Positions 34,239-43,825 are shown, counted from the first letter of the stretch. The stretch: 52,205 bases of DNA from Candidatus Krumholzibacteriota bacterium (GCA_024277025.1 JAJRWA010000157.1:1-52205), one strand, 5' to 3'. Notes: generated from the letters alone by a model not told the origin. Numbers and translations: made by a program.

Positions 34239-36098
34239 TCAGGGACCACCGCCGTCTGCGCTTTCGAGCTCCTCAATCAGGCCCTGCAGCCGGGCCGGAT
34301 CCCCGCCACGAGCCAGGGATCGCCGCAGGACATCCAGCGCTTCGCCAGCCTTGTCCTGTGCCTTGAGAACCATGCCCAGGTGCTCCAGGATGACCGGGTC
34401 ATCCGGCAGCACGTTGACGGCCTGGATGAGATAGTCCAGGGCCTCCTCGAAGCGACCCTCGCGATATTCGATCCAGCCCATGGAATCCAGAAAGGCGCCA
34501 TTGCCCGGCTCGGCCGCCAGGGCCTGCCCCACCAGTTCGCGGGCCTGATCCAGATCCACACCTTTCTCGGCCAGGAAATAGCCCAGCGAGTTGGCCACAT
34601 CCGGCTGATCCGGATTCTCGCGGTGGAGGATTTCAAGGTCGTTGCGTGCTTTGGCTTCTTCGCCCAGCAGATCGTGACACAAACTCTTTTGCATCAGGGC
34701 GTTGAGCCTCAATTCGTCACTTTCGGCGGCCAGGGCAAAGCGCCAGACCGCGCGCTTGTAGTCACCGATCGTCTTGAAGCCATACCCCAGGATGAGCTGC
34801 CCCTCACGATCCTCGTCCGGGACCAGGGTCGAGCCGACCATCAGGTGCCGGCGGAATTCGGTCAGATGCGCCGACGTACTGTCCAGCGACGGCACGGCCA
34901 GATCGTCTTCCCAGGCCACCAGCATCGCCCGCACATAGCCCAACCTGATCTCCGGGTCGCGCGGCTCCAGTTCCACGGCGTGGGCGAAGTCCGGAATCGC
35001 CGCATCCCAGTTGCCACGGCCTTCGGCCGCCTTGGCCTTCAAAAACCAGCCGCGCCCCGACTCGGGCCATTTGGCAAGTATATCGGCGACCAGCGCATCC
35101 CCTTCTTCCACGTTGTCGGTGCCCAGCAGCAGCCGCGCCAGCCAAAGGCTGGGAGCCAACTGAAGTTCGCCCGCTGCGGCCATGGGCTGCAGGATGGACA
35201 TGGCCCGCTCCAGTTCGTGCCTTTGCGCGTAGAAGTCGGCCAACTCCACCACGAAGGAATCCGGCGGCAGGGCGATTTCGTTCGCCGCCGTCCCGGTAAA
35301 ACCCGCCGCCGTGTCAGCCGTCGCCACCGCCAGGCCCGCAAAGTGGGTGTCCGCCCGCTGGGCCGTGGTCAACGCGGCCTGGTCATCACCCAGCATCACT
35401 TCGGACCGGAGCTTGACCAGCCACAGGCGCGGCGCGTCCGGAAAACGCTCCAGCGCTTCGGCCAGCAGGGACACAATCCGCTCGGTCTGCCCGGCTTTCT
35501 GCAGCATGTTGGCCAGTCCCAGATAAAGAGCCGGTCCCTCGTCGGGCAGCAGGTCCATGCCGTCCCGATAGACGTCCACCGCCTGATCCACCTTGCCCGA
35601 GGCGGCCAAGATGCTGGCCTCCGCGTCAATAATCGCCAGCGACACATGCCCCTGCTGTCTCAGGTTCTGCAGGTCCTTCAAGGCCAGCTCGGGCTTGCCC
35701 GACCTGAGCAGCAGATTCGCCCGCTGGGTCAGAAAAGCCAGGGAATCCGGGTTGTCGGCGACCAGTTTGCCCACCACTTCCAGCGCGTCATTGAGGTAGC
35801 CCTCACTGGCCAGAGCCAGCTGAAAATCCACGGCAATGGCCACCACATCGGGCTGGGCCCGGTAGGCCATGTGCAGAAACGGCAGCGCCTCGGCTGCGTT
35901 GCCTTCGAGCAGCAGGTTGTGGCCGACGATGTAGCCGGAGGCCACGCCATAGGGCACGTCTTCGTCGGGCTGGGCCGCGCTGGCACTGGAATCCGAGGGA
36001 GACGCGGCCAACTGGGCACGCACCGGCACAGCCGCCAGGTGCAGGGCCAGGCCTGCAAGCAATCCGATAGTCAGGGGACTCATTGCGCTTAACCGCAC
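34239..36098 (-). CDS. Exported tetratricopeptide-repeat protein
   Basis: 619 residues. The signal peptide is at about 1-29 (LTIGLLAGLALHLAAVPVRAQ). TPR units run from about residue 50 to the end, for example LLLEGNAAEALPFLHMAYRA, GKPELALKDLQNLRQQG and REGRFEEALDYLIQAVNVLP. It is probably periplasmic or outer-membrane associated, as a protein-interaction scaffold. I chose the GTG at 36098 (AAAGGA about seven bases upstream); the ATG at 36083 also gives a signal peptide but has no site. It precedes the unknown exported protein by one base. Confidence 0.82.
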   Translation of the reverse strand: MRLSAMSPLTIGLLAGLALHLAAVPVRAQLAASPSDSSASAAQPDEDVPYGVASGYIVGHNLLLEGNAAEALPFLHMAYRAQPDVVAIAVDFQLALASEGYLNDALEVVGKLVADNPDSLAFLTQRANLLLRSGKPELALKDLQNLRQQGHVSLAIIDAEASILAASGKVDQAVDVYRDGMDLLPDEGPALYLGLANMLQKAGQTERIVSLLAEALERFPDAPRLWLVKLRSEVMLGDDQAALTTAQRADTHFAGLAVATADTAAGFTGTAANEIALPPDSFVVELADFYAQRHELERAMSILQPMAAAGELQLAPSLWLARLLLGTDNVEEGDALVADILAKWPESGRGWFLKAKAAEGRGNWDAAIPDFAHAVELEPRDPEIRLGYVRAMLVAWEDDLAVPSLDSTSAHLTEFRRHLMVGSTLVPDEDREGQLILGYGFKTIGDYKRAVWRFALAAESDELRLNALMQKSLCHDLLGEEAKARNDLEILHRENPDQPDVANSLGYFLAEKGVDLDQARELVGQALAAEPGNGAFLDSMGWIEYREGRFEEALDYLIQAVNVLPDDPVILEHLGMVLKAQDKAGEALDVLRRSLARGGDPARLQGLIEELESADGGGP

Positions 36099-36186
36099 GG
36101 AAAATCCTTTATTGAGTGCAAACCGGTCCCTGCCCAGGCCGGCGAAGTTTTCTGCCGCCGTCAAGCAAAGTCCGGCGGCGGGCCGT

Positions 36187-37032
36187 TCAAGCGTCCGGGC
36201 CCGCCAAATGTTCCGGGTCGTTCTCGAGTTTCTCGAGGGCCACCCGCGCCGCATGCTGCTCGGCGGTCTTCTTGTTGCGCCCCTCGCCGGTGCCCAGCAC
36301 CTCGCCGGCAAAGGAAACCGAAACCTGGAAGATGCGGTCGTGATCCGGCCCGGCAACCTTGACCACCCGATAGCGGGGCGGACTCTTGTACCGGGACTGG
36401 ATCAACTCCTGCAGTCGGCTCTTGTAGTTTCGCAGGGAACGGCGGGCGACGATATTGTCGCTGCCTTTCAGCACGATGCGCTTGATGACCGCCCGCGCCG
36501 GCCCCAGACCGCCGTCCAGGTAGACCGCTCCGATCAGCGCCTCGGTGGTGTCGGCCAGGATACTTGAGCGCTGCCGGCCACCGGTCGCCGCCTCGCCGCG
36601 GCTCATGCGCACGTGGACGCCCAGGTCGATGTCCGTGGCCACCTCCGAGAGGCGGGCCCCACAAACCAGCAGCGATTTCATCTTGGTCAGATCGCCCTCG
36701 GAGCGGTCGGGAAAAGACTGGTACAATTCCTCATTGGTCACCAGGCCCAGCACGGCGTCCCCCAGAAACTCCAGGCGTTCATTGGACTGCTCCCGGTCCT
36801 GGCCGATGACATGGATGTGCGAACGATGGAGCAGCGAATTGGCCAGGAGACTGCGGTCACGGAACACGTAGCCCAGCTTGGCCTCGAGGGCGGCATAGCT
36901 GGCTTCGAGCTCGGCCTGGCTCCGGCCATCCGTGGCTGCAGCCTTTGCCGAGGCTTCTTCGGGCTCATCCCCTTTGGCGGGTGTGCCCGAGAGCTTGGCC
37001 AGAACCTGTTGGATCGAATCCTTCAGTCCCAT
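36187..37032 (-). CDS. rnc: Ribonuclease III
   Basis: 281 residues. The catalytic signature NERLEFLGDAVLG is at about 84-96, and a second acidic region ADTTEALIGAVYLDGG completes the active site. A C-terminal double-stranded RNA-binding domain follows (NYKSRLQELIQ to TAEQHAARVALEKL). An N-terminal extension of about 40 Ala/Glu-rich residues precedes the core. It cleaves rRNA precursors and structured mRNAs. It ends the fatty-acid operon, the usual acpP-fabF-rnc order. Confidence 0.97.
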   Translation of the reverse strand: MGLKDSIQQVLAKLSGTPAKGDEPEEASAKAAATDGRSQAELEASYAALEAKLGYVFRDRSLLANSLLHRSHIHVIGQDREQSNERLEFLGDAVLGLVTNEELYQSFPDRSEGDLTKMKSLLVCGARLSEVATDIDLGVHVRMSRGEAATGGRQRSSILADTTEALIGAVYLDGGLGPARAVIKRIVLKGSDNIVARRSLRNYKSRLQELIQSRYKSPPRYRVVKVAGPDHDRIFQVSVSFAGEVLGTGEGRNKKTAEQHAARVALEKLENDPEHLAGPDA

Positions 37033-37058
37033 GGTTCGGGGCCTTCCTGGGGCTCGGA

Positions 37059-38297
37059 CTACCTCCGGGCCCTCAAGCAGAGCGTGACGTTGTGTCCACC
37101 AAAACCGAAGGAATTGGACAGGGCGTACTCCACGTCCTGTTTGACCGCCTCGTGGGGGCAGTAGTCCAGATCACATTCGGGATCGGGGTTGTCCAGGTTA
37201 ATTGTCGGCGGCAGAATGCCGTCCCTGAGTGCCAGCACGCAGATAACAGCCTCGACCCCGCCGGCGGCACCGAGCAGATGCCCGATCATGGACTTGGTCG
37301 AGCTGATCCGGAGGTTTGCCGCATGGTCGCCGAACACATGCTTGATGGCGCCCGTCTCAACCTTGTCATTGAAGAAGGTCGAAGTGCCGTGGGCGTTGAT
37401 ATAGCCGACATCCTGCAGTTCGATACCGCTGGAGCGCACGGCCTGCTGCATGGAACCGATCGCCCCGCGACCGGCGGTGTCGGGCTGGGTCATATGGTAG
37501 GCGTCGCCGGTCATGCCGTAACCGCAAACTTCGCCCAGAATGGTCGCCCCGCGCGCCAGCGCGTGCTCTTCCGACTCCAACACCAGGATGCCCGCACCCT
37601 CGCCCAGGACGAAGCCGTCGCGATCCACGTCGAATGGTCGACTGGCCCGGGCGGGATCGTCGTTGCGTGACGACAGGGCTTTCATATTGGCAAAACCCGC
37701 CAGCGCCATGTCGCAGACCGCGGCTTCAGCGCCGCCGGTGATCATGATGTCGGCGTGGCCGAGGATGATCTGGTCGAAGGCCGCCCCGATCGCATGCCCG
37801 CCCGAAGCGCAGGCACTGACGGTGCAGTAGTTGGCGCCGCGGAAGCCATAGCGGATCGAAACGAGGCCGGCGGCCATGTCGCCAATCATCATCGGGATGA
37901 ACATGGGTGAAACACCGCGGTGGCCGCGCTTGAGCAAACGGGAGTGCTGCTCTTCGAAGGTGAGCATGCCACCGATACCGGAGCCGATGATCACGCCGGC
38001 CCGATACGGATCGGCCACCTCGGCCAGGTCGGCCTCGGTCATCGCCTCGACGGCCGCCGACATCGCCAGTTGGGCGAAGCGGTCCGCCTTGCGGGCCTCC
38101 TTGGCATCCATGTGGACTGTGGGATCAAAACCGGTGGTCTGGGCGGCGAAGGTGGTCTTCAATCCCTCCAGGGCGAAACCCTCCAGGGTGGCAATGCCTG
38201 ACTGGCCCGCCTTGAGAGCCCGCCAACTGGTATCCCGATCCAGACCGACAGCCGTGACCATTCCAGTACCTGTAACAACAACTTTGCGTGCGGCCAA
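37059..38297 (-). CDS. fabF: 3-oxoacyl-[ACP] synthase II
   Basis: 412 residues; elongates acyl-ACP with malonyl-ACP. The active site is Cys163 in TVSACASGG, His303 in NAHGTST and Lys335/His340 in STKSMIGH. Glycine-rich NSFGFGGHN closes the C-terminus. The start is TTG, supported by GGAGG seven bases upstream. It is separated from acpP by 187 bases carrying a strong inverted repeat and a TATAAT sequence. Confidence 0.97.
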   Translation of the reverse strand: MAARKVVVTGTGMVTAVGLDRDTSWRALKAGQSGIATLEGFALEGLKTTFAAQTTGFDPTVHMDAKEARKADRFAQLAMSAAVEAMTEADLAEVADPYRAGVIIGSGIGGMLTFEEQHSRLLKRGHRGVSPMFIPMMIGDMAAGLVSIRYGFRGANYCTVSACASGGHAIGAAFDQIILGHADIMITGGAEAAVCDMALAGFANMKALSSRNDDPARASRPFDVDRDGFVLGEGAGILVLESEEHALARGATILGEVCGYGMTGDAYHMTQPDTAGRGAIGSMQQAVRSSGIELQDVGYINAHGTSTFFNDKVETGAIKHVFGDHAANLRISSTKSMIGHLLGAAGGVEAVICVLALRDGILPPTINLDNPDPECDLDYCPHEAVKQDVEYALSNSFGFGGHNVTLCLRARR

Positions 38298-38393
38298 AAC
38301 CGTACCTCCGCGATTGCTTGAAGCCCCGATGCCATGGGCCGGCCGGCGATCAGACCACTGCCCAGCGTTTCAGGCATTATATGCATAATCAGA

Positions 38394-38424
38394 CCCGGTC
38401 CCACCTCTTTTTGATGGGACCGGG
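38394..38424 (-). repeat. Perfect inverted repeat between acpP and fabF
   Basis: Arms CCCGGTCCCA and TGGGACCGGG (10 bp, perfect) around an 11-base loop. There is no U-tract on the minus strand. A TATAAT follows about 15 bases downstream (38376-38381). It could partly terminate after acpP, or protect the acpP mRNA. Confidence 0.6.
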
Positions 38425-38484
38425 CAATCAGTCACAATTCGGAACCGGGTTCCGGGGAACACCGGCGGCAGCTTTCACCCCGGA

Positions 38485-38721
38485 TCAGTCCAGGTTCGAC
38501 TCCAAATAGTCGATCGCGTCCTGGACGGTCCGCAGCTTCTCCTGATCCTCTTCCGGGATGGTGATGTTGAACTCTTCTTCGAGGTCCATCACCAGTTCGA
38601 CGGTGTCGAGGGAATCGGCACCCAAATCTTCGGTGAACGAAGCTTCCGGGGTGATCTGTTCCGGATTGACGGACAGCTTGCGCTGGATGATTTCGTACAC
38701 CTGTTCCTGAATCGACGCCAT
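38485..38721 (-). CDS. acpP: Acyl carrier protein
   Basis: 78 residues, acidic. Ser37 in [12 protein letters not shown] carries the 4'-phosphopantetheine. The ATG at 38721 has AGGAGGG about eight bases upstream; a longer frame is open to 38760 but overlaps the fabG stop region. It carries acyl intermediates for FabD, FabG and FabF encoded next to it. Confidence 0.98.
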   Translation of the reverse strand: MASIQEQVYEIIQRKLSVNPEQITPEASFTEDLGADSLDTVELVMDLEEEFNITIPEEDQEKLRTVQDAIDYLESNLD

Positions 38722-38752
38722 CAGGTTACCCTCCTGGGGAACGTGAAAGTTG

Positions 38753-39484
38753 TTAACCAATCATGCCGCCGTCGACCACCAGGGTTTGCCCGGTGATGTA
38801 GGCCGCTTCGGGAGACAATAGGAACTTGACCACGCCGGCCACGTCTTTCCCCTCGCCGAAGCGTTTCAGGGGAATCTGGCTCAGCATCCCGGCCCGGACC
38901 TTCTCGGGAAGATCCGCCGTCATGTCGGTGGCGATGAAGCCGGGTGCAACCGCATTGCTGGTCACACCCCGACCGCCCAGTTCCTTGGCCACCGATTTGG
39001 TCAGGGCAATTATTCCTGCCTTGGACGCAGCATAATTAGCCTGTCCGGCGTTGCCGGTCAAGCCAATAACTGACGTAATGTTCACAATGCGCCCGTTGCG
39101 CTGGCGCATCATAATGGGGCTCACGGCCCGTGTAAAGTAGAAGGTCCCGTTCAGATTGACGTCAATGGGCACCTGCCAGTTTTCCGGACTCATGCGCACG
39201 AAGAGGCCGTCGCGGGTCACCCCGGCGTTGTTGACCAGGCCGTGCAGCGCCCCGAATCTCTCGTGGACTTCGCCCACTATGCGCTGGGCGTCCTCCCAGT
39301 CGGCGATGTCTCCGGGACAGGCCAGGCAAGTTGTTTCCCCGTCCAACTCCGCCGCCAATGCGGCCAGCGGCTCGACTGAACGGGCCACCAGCGCCAAGTC
39401 ATAGCCGGCGCCGGCCAACTCACGGGCAATGGCCTCGCCGATGCCGCGACTGGCTCCGGTGACAATTACTGCGCCTCTACTCAT
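38753..39484 (-). CDS. fabG: 3-oxoacyl-[ACP] reductase
   Basis: 243-residue short-chain dehydrogenase. The cofactor motif is TGASRGIG (9-16), NNAG is at about 85-88, and the catalytic triad is Ser138, Tyr151, Lys155 (YAASK). The C-terminal [11 protein letters not shown] is typical of FabG. It reduces 3-oxoacyl-ACP with NADPH. It stops with a genuine TAA, which shows that TAA is a normal stop in this genome. Confidence 0.96.
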   Translation of the reverse strand: MSRGAVIVTGASRGIGEAIARELAGAGYDLALVARSVEPLAALAAELDGETTCLACPGDIADWEDAQRIVGEVHERFGALHGLVNNAGVTRDGLFVRMSPENWQVPIDVNLNGTFYFTRAVSPIMMRQRNGRIVNITSVIGLTGNAGQANYAASKAGIIALTKSVAKELGGRGVTSNAVAPGFIATDMTADLPEKVRAGMLSQIPLKRFGEGKDVAGVVKFLLSPEAAYITGQTLVVDGGMIG

Positions 39485-39519
39485 GGGGCCTCTCCCTCGG
39501 TTGCGGTCGCGTGGCCGGT

Positions 39520-40479
39520 TCAGTCGAGCTCAGCCAGGATTGCCGGCAACCCCGCCAGATCCTCCGCCGTGCCGACCGGTACAAATCGTGTTTCAGGATA
39601 GGCCCGTTTGGCGAGGTTGGACAGGACCCGCCCCGGTCCCACTTCCAGGACCAACGGCGGCGGTGCCGACCCACCGGCAATGACGGCCATGATGTCGTGC
39701 CACAATACGGGCGAGGTGAGCTGCCGGCCGAATCCCGACTTCAGTTCGTCGGCCGTGTTGACGGCCGCCGCCGAAACGTTGGCCACCAGGGGCACCGTCG
39801 GGTCTCCCACCGCGACCGCGGCCAGGAAATCGCGAAAACTGCCCGCCGCCCCTTCGAGCAGCGGCGAATGGAAGGCGCCGCTCACGTTCAGCGGAATGAC
39901 CCGCCGGGCGCCGGCGGCCTTGAGAGCCTCGCCGGCAGCGGCAACGGCACTGACCTCGCCCGAAATCGCCACCTGCCCGTCCGAATTGTGATTGGCCAGT
40001 ACCACCACGCCGGCGGTGGCCGCGACCTCGGCACAGACCGCGCGCACCGCATCGCCCGACAGCCCCATCACCGCAGCCATCGTCCCGGGGACTTCCTGCC
40101 CCGCCGCGAACATCAATTCACCGCGTTTGCGCACCAGGCGCAGACCGTCGCCCGGGCTGAGGGCGCCGGCAGCCACCGCAGCGCTGAATTCGCCCAGCGA
40201 ATGGCCGGCCACGATGCTCGGCGTGATTCCCATCTCACGCAGCGCCAGGCTGACCGCCACCGAGTGGGCCAGGATGGCCGGTTGCGCGTTGTGGGTCTCG
40301 GTCAGCTTTTCACTGGGCCCTTCAAACATGATGCCCGTCAGGTCATCGTCCAGGGCGGCATTGACCGTGCCGAGAAATTCAGCCGCCGCCCCGCCACCAT
40401 CAGCCAGGTCGCGGGCCATACCAACGGACTGGGAAGCCTGCCCGGGGAAAATCAGCGGGACGCGGGCGGATATGTTCAT
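39520..40479 (-). CDS. fabD: Malonyl-CoA:ACP transacylase
   Basis: 319 residues. FPGQASQ marks the N-terminus, the nucleophile Ser94 is in GHSLGEF, and the catalytic His204 is in SGAFHSPLL. It loads malonate onto ACP. I chose the ATG at 40479 because GGAG lies five bases upstream, overlapping the plsX end; a GTG at 40485 would overlap the site. In many genomes fabH lies between plsX and fabD; here the two are adjacent. Confidence 0.97.
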   Translation of the reverse strand: MNISARVPLIFPGQASQSVGMARDLADGGGAAAEFLGTVNAALDDDLTGIMFEGPSEKLTETHNAQPAILAHSVAVSLALREMGITPSIVAGHSLGEFSAAVAAGALSPGDGLRLVRKRGELMFAAGQEVPGTMAAVMGLSGDAVRAVCAEVAATAGVVVLANHNSDGQVAISGEVSAVAAAGEALKAAGARRVIPLNVSGAFHSPLLEGAAGSFRDFLAAVAVGDPTVPLVANVSAAAVNTADELKSGFGRQLTSPVLWHDIMAVIAGGSAPPPLVLEVGPGRVLSNLAKRAYPETRFVPVGTAEDLAGLPAILAELD

Positions 40480-40489
40480 GGCCACTCCG

Positions 40490-41479
40490 TCAGGCGTGGG
40501 CGGCGGCCACCTTGGCCGTCACCTCGTTGCGGATCATGTCGGCGGCCACCTTGACCGCATTGGTGATCGCGACGGACGAACTGCGCCCGTGGGATATGAT
40601 ACTGATGCCATCGACACCCAACAGCATCGCGCCGCCATACACTTCGTAGGTGAAGTTCTGCTGCAGAAATCCGAGGACCGGCTTGAGGCCGGCCTTCTCC
40701 GCGTCCGAGATCCGGGGGTGGTTCAGAAGTGCGCCCATGAAGCGGGCAAAGCCTTCGACCATCTTGAGGGTGTTGTTGCCCGTGAACCCGTCGGTGACCA
40801 CGACATCGCAGGGGCCGAGCATTAAGTCATTGCCCTCCACGTTGCCGATGAAGTTCAGGTCTGTCGCCGACAGCTGGGCGTAGGTCTCGACGCACAGGTC
40901 GGTGCCCTTCTTCGGCTCGCCGCCGATGTTCAACTGGCCAATGGTGGGCTTGGCAATCCCGAACATCTCCCGGCTGAAGACTTCGCCCATGTGGGCAAAG
41001 CTGACCAGGTGTTCCGGCGTGCAGACCAGGTTGGCCCCGGCGTCCAGCAGCACCAGCTCACCCTTGACCGTGGGCATGATCGTCGCGATGGCGGGTCGAT
41101 CAATACCCGGCAGCCGACCCAGAATGATCAGACTGGCGGCAACCATCGCCCCGGTGGAGCAGGCCGAGACCACCGCGTGGACCTGTTTCTGCTTCTGGTC
41201 AGCCATGGCCCGGACAATGGGGCTGTCTTTCTTGCCGCGGATCGCGCTGGCCGGCGACTCGCCCATCTCGATGTCCTGGCTGCAGTGCACGACCGAGACC
41301 GGCAGATCGGCCTTGCCAATCCGGTCCAACTCGGCCTGGATCTGCTTCTGGTCGCCATAGAGGGCGACGGCGAAGGCGGAGTCCGCAGCCAGAGCCGCCA
41401 ACGCGCCAGGGACAACAACCGCCGGACCGTGATCGCCACCCATGGCGTCAACGGCAATGACCGGTCTGGTCTCACTCAT
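40490..41479 (-). CDS. plsX: Phosphate acyltransferase PlsX
   Basis: 329 residues. It begins VIAVDAMGGDHGP and has ACSTGAMVAAS, DAGANLVCTPEHL, VVVTDGFTGNNTLK and GAMLLGVDGISIISHG, all typical of PlsX. It makes acyl-phosphate from acyl-ACP for phospholipid synthesis. It follows rpmF, with a small GC hairpin between them. Confidence 0.97.
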   Translation of the reverse strand: MSETRPVIAVDAMGGDHGPAVVVPGALAALAADSAFAVALYGDQKQIQAELDRIGKADLPVSVVHCSQDIEMGESPASAIRGKKDSPIVRAMADQKQKQVHAVVSACSTGAMVAASLIILGRLPGIDRPAIATIMPTVKGELVLLDAGANLVCTPEHLVSFAHMGEVFSREMFGIAKPTIGQLNIGGEPKKGTDLCVETYAQLSATDLNFIGNVEGNDLMLGPCDVVVTDGFTGNNTLKMVEGFARFMGALLNHPRISDAEKAGLKPVLGFLQQNFTYEVYGGAMLLGVDGISIISHGRSSSVAITNAVKVAADMIRNEVTAKVAAAHA

Positions 41480-41501
41480 GGTACCTACCTCCCTGCCGGG
41501 C

Positions 41502-41514
41502 CGCGCGAAGCGCG
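41502..41514 (-). repeat. Small GC hairpin between rpmF and plsX
   Basis: CGCGC/GCGCG with a 3-base loop, in the 61-base gap between the two genes. No U-tract. Confidence 0.4.
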
Positions 41515-41540
41515 CGACGAGTTAACAAGCCTGCCGGGTC

Positions 41541-41720
41541 CTAGGACTCGACCACCAGCACTTCGCGCTCACCATAATAGCCACAGTCGCGACAGACACG
41601 GTGAGGCAGGCGCGGCGCACCACAGTGGGGGCACTTGTTGGGATCCGGCTTGGTCAGGTGCCAGTTGGCGCGGCGCAGTCCTTTTTTGGACTTGGAAGTT
41701 TTACTCTGGGGAACAGCCAT
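41541..41720 (-). CDS. rpmF: 50S ribosomal protein L32
   Basis: 59 residues: MAVPQSKTSKSKKGLRRANW, then a zinc ribbon with CPHC and CRDC. The ATG at 41720 has GGAGG seven bases upstream. It lies between yceD and plsX, the widely conserved order. Confidence 0.98.
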   Translation of the reverse strand: MAVPQSKTSKSKKGLRRANWHLTKPDPNKCPHCGAPRLPHRVCRDCGYYGEREVLVVES

Positions 41721-41779
41721 CGGATGCCTCCGGTTCAGGTCTTCATTCTTACACTCAAGTCGTGGTCGGCGGAACGCCC

Positions 41780-42262
41780 CTAACCGGGCAGCCCCTCCCA
41801 CCGGGGATCGTAGTCTTCTTGACGGCAAGCGCAACTCTCACGGTTGAGATCCACGCCGCAGGTGGCACAAAGGCCCTGGCAGCCGCTGCTGCAGACCGGG
41901 CTCTGGGGGTAGGCCAGGACCGCACACTCCCTGAGGGACTCGTGCAGTTCGACCACACCCCGCCGCTGCAGGATCAGCAGGGTTTCGCTCTCCTGCTCGT
42001 CGGTATCGACATTGCGCAGAACCATGATCTCGACCGGGACTTCCCACTGCAGCTCAAAGTCCCCCAGACAGCGCCAGCATTGGGCCCGCCCAACCGCGCG
42101 CAAGGTTCCGTTGAGCAGGAATCGGCTCTCCAGGTTCTGCACCACAAGCTGACCGTTCAGCGCGATCGTTTCCGGCGTGCCCTCGCCCAGGTCCAGCGCA
42201 AGTGTCCCGTCAATGTCTATTTCCGACCGACCGTGTTCCTGCCTGTCGAGATCCAATTCCAT
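41780..42262 (-). CDS. yceD: YceD/DUF177 family protein (23S rRNA accumulation)
   Basis: 160 residues. The family's CxRCL motif appears as CWRCLGDFE, and the C-terminus has the Cys-rich CSSGCQGLCATCGVDLN, then CAC, a probable metal site. YceD proteins are tied to 23S rRNA processing and precede rpmF in most bacteria, as here. The start is uncertain: ATG at 42262 or TTG at 42280, neither with a clear ribosome-binding site. Confidence 0.88.
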   Translation of the reverse strand: MELDLDRQEHGRSEIDIDGTLALDLGEGTPETIALNGQLVVQNLESRFLLNGTLRAVGRAQCWRCLGDFELQWEVPVEIMVLRNVDTDEQESETLLILQRRGVVELHESLRECAVLAYPQSPVCSSGCQGLCATCGVDLNRESCACRQEDYDPRWEGLPG

Positions 42263-42349
42263 GCTGAACCAGCTTTTCAATAAATGGCAATTGCAGGCGC
42301 CAAACTTTAATAAGCGCCTGCAAAGCTGTCAAGTCGGGCCCGCGGCCGC

Positions 42350-42757
42350 TCAGACGCCGAAAATCAGGCCCAGTTCCCGCTTGGCATCCTCGGGATTGGC
42401 CGAGGCGTGCACCGCGTTGTTCTGCAACGAAGCGCCAAACAGGTCCCGAATCGTCCCTGTGGCCGCTTCGGCGGGATTCGTGGCCCCGATCAGTTCACGC
42501 AGGGCGGCCACCGCATTCTCGCGCTCGAGGCCGATTGTGACCACCGGGCCGCCAGCAATGTAATCGCACAGATCCCCGTAGAAGGGGCGCTCCCGGTGCT
42601 CGCCGTAGAAATCCTCGACCAGGGCCCGGTCCAACTGACGCAGGGCCAGATTGGTGATCCGGAAGCCCGCCTGGTTCACAATGGCCAGGATGGCGCCGAT
42701 CTTCTGGTCGCCCGCGGCGACGATCTCGGGCTTGATCATGAAATAGGTCTGCTGCAT
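42350..42757 (-). CDS. ndk: Nucleoside diphosphate kinase
   Basis: 135 residues. Lys9 in YFMIKPEIV and the phospho-histidine His117 in NNAVHAS mark the active site. The C-terminus AKRELGLIFGV is typical. It transfers phosphate among NTPs and NDPs. It has AAGGAAG upstream of the ATG. It lies downstream of sucCD, whose product is a nucleoside triphosphate, a sensible partnership. Confidence 0.95.
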   Translation of the reverse strand: MQQTYFMIKPEIVAAGDQKIGAILAIVNQAGFRITNLALRQLDRALVEDFYGEHRERPFYGDLCDYIAGGPVVTIGLERENAVAALRELIGATNPAEAATGTIRDLFGASLQNNAVHASANPEDAKRELGLIFGV

Positions 42758-42783
42758 GGCTGCTTGTCTTCCTTTGTCGTAAC

Positions 42784-42850
42784 GCGGGGACCGACGATCG
42801 GTCCCCCGCTCTTGAAGTTCAGCGGGTGCGCCGCAAGGCGGGCACCCGCT
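42784..42850 (-). repeat. Tandem strong hairpins between sucD and ndk
   Basis: The first is GCGGGGACCGA with TCGGTCCCCCGC (42784-42809, 3-base loop, one extra base on the right arm). The second is AGCGGGTGC/GCACCCGCT (42821-42829 and 42842-42850), perfect. Neither has a U-tract. They fill most of the 133-base gap. Confidence 0.6.
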
Positions 42851-42890
42851 GGTTTTCTGCTTCGGCGGCTGTTTCCGCCGGCACAGGGCT

Positions 42891-43766
42891 CTAACGTTTC
42901 CAGATCTCCTGCAGCTTCGGCACGATGTCCATCGGCCGGTCGGCCACCGGTATCCCGGCCGCCTCGAGCGCCTTGCGCTTGTCCGCCGCCGTGCCCGAGC
43001 CCCCACTGACAATAGCACCGGCGTGGCCCATGCGCTTGCCCGGAGGCGCCGTCTGGCCGGCGATGAAGCTGACCACGGGCTTCTTGACGTTGGCCTTGAT
43101 GTACTCGGCGGCCTTCTCTTCGGCGTCGCCGCCGATCTCGCCGATCATCACGAAAGCTTCGGTCTTGGGATCCTCGTTGAAGGCCACGATGGCGTCCATG
43201 AAGGTCGTTCCGATCACCGGATCGCCACCAATGCCCAGACACGTCGTCTGGCCCAGGCCGGCGGCCGTCAGTTGGTAGACCACCTCGTAGGTCAGCGTGC
43301 CCGAGCGGGACACCAGACCCACCGGGCCCTCCTTGACGATGCTGGCCGGCAGGATACCCAGTTTGGCAATGCCGGGGGCCAGCAGTCCGGGGCAGTTGGG
43401 CCCGATCAGCCGCACGCTGCGTTCCTCGAGGTAGGGCATGACTTTGACCATGTCCACCGTCGGCACGCCCTCGGTGATGCAGATGATCAGCTCGCAGCCG
43501 GCGTCGGCCGCTTCGTAGATCGCCCCGGCCGCGCCAAAGGGCGGCACGAAGATCACCGAAGTGTTCACGCCGTGCTGGTCCACCGCCTCCTTGACCGTGT
43601 TGTACACGGGAACCTTGTCGTCAAAGGTCTGGCCGCCGCGGCCGGGTGTCACGCCCGCCACGATCTTGGTGCCGTAGGCCAGCATTTCCTTCGAGTGGAA
43701 ACCGCCGTCCCGGCCCGTGATCCCCTGAACGACAACCTTGGTTGAGTCGTCGACAAAAATCGCCAT
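42891..43766 (-). CDS. sucD: Succinyl-CoA ligase alpha subunit
   Basis: 291 residues. The CoA-binding domain has [13 protein letters not shown], then [12 protein letters not shown]. The phosphorylated His248 lies in [12 protein letters not shown]. It forms succinyl-CoA synthetase with SucC, the substrate-level phosphorylation step of the TCA cycle. It lies 59 bases after sucC. Confidence 0.97.
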   Translation of the reverse strand: MAIFVDDSTKVVVQGITGRDGGFHSKEMLAYGTKIVAGVTPGRGGQTFDDKVPVYNTVKEAVDQHGVNTSVIFVPPFGAAGAIYEAADAGCELIICITEGVPTVDMVKVMPYLEERSVRLIGPNCPGLLAPGIAKLGILPASIVKEGPVGLVSRSGTLTYEVVYQLTAAGLGQTTCLGIGGDPVIGTTFMDAIVAFNEDPKTEAFVMIGEIGGDAEEKAAEYIKANVKKPVVSFIAGQTAPPGKRMGHAGAIVSGGSGTAADKRKALEAAGIPVADRPMDIVPKLQEIWKR

Positions 43767-43825
43767 TTTCGAATCTCCTCGGCAAAGGCGCTCATGGCGC
43801 CGTAAATTAGTCGTTCTCAGGGCGT

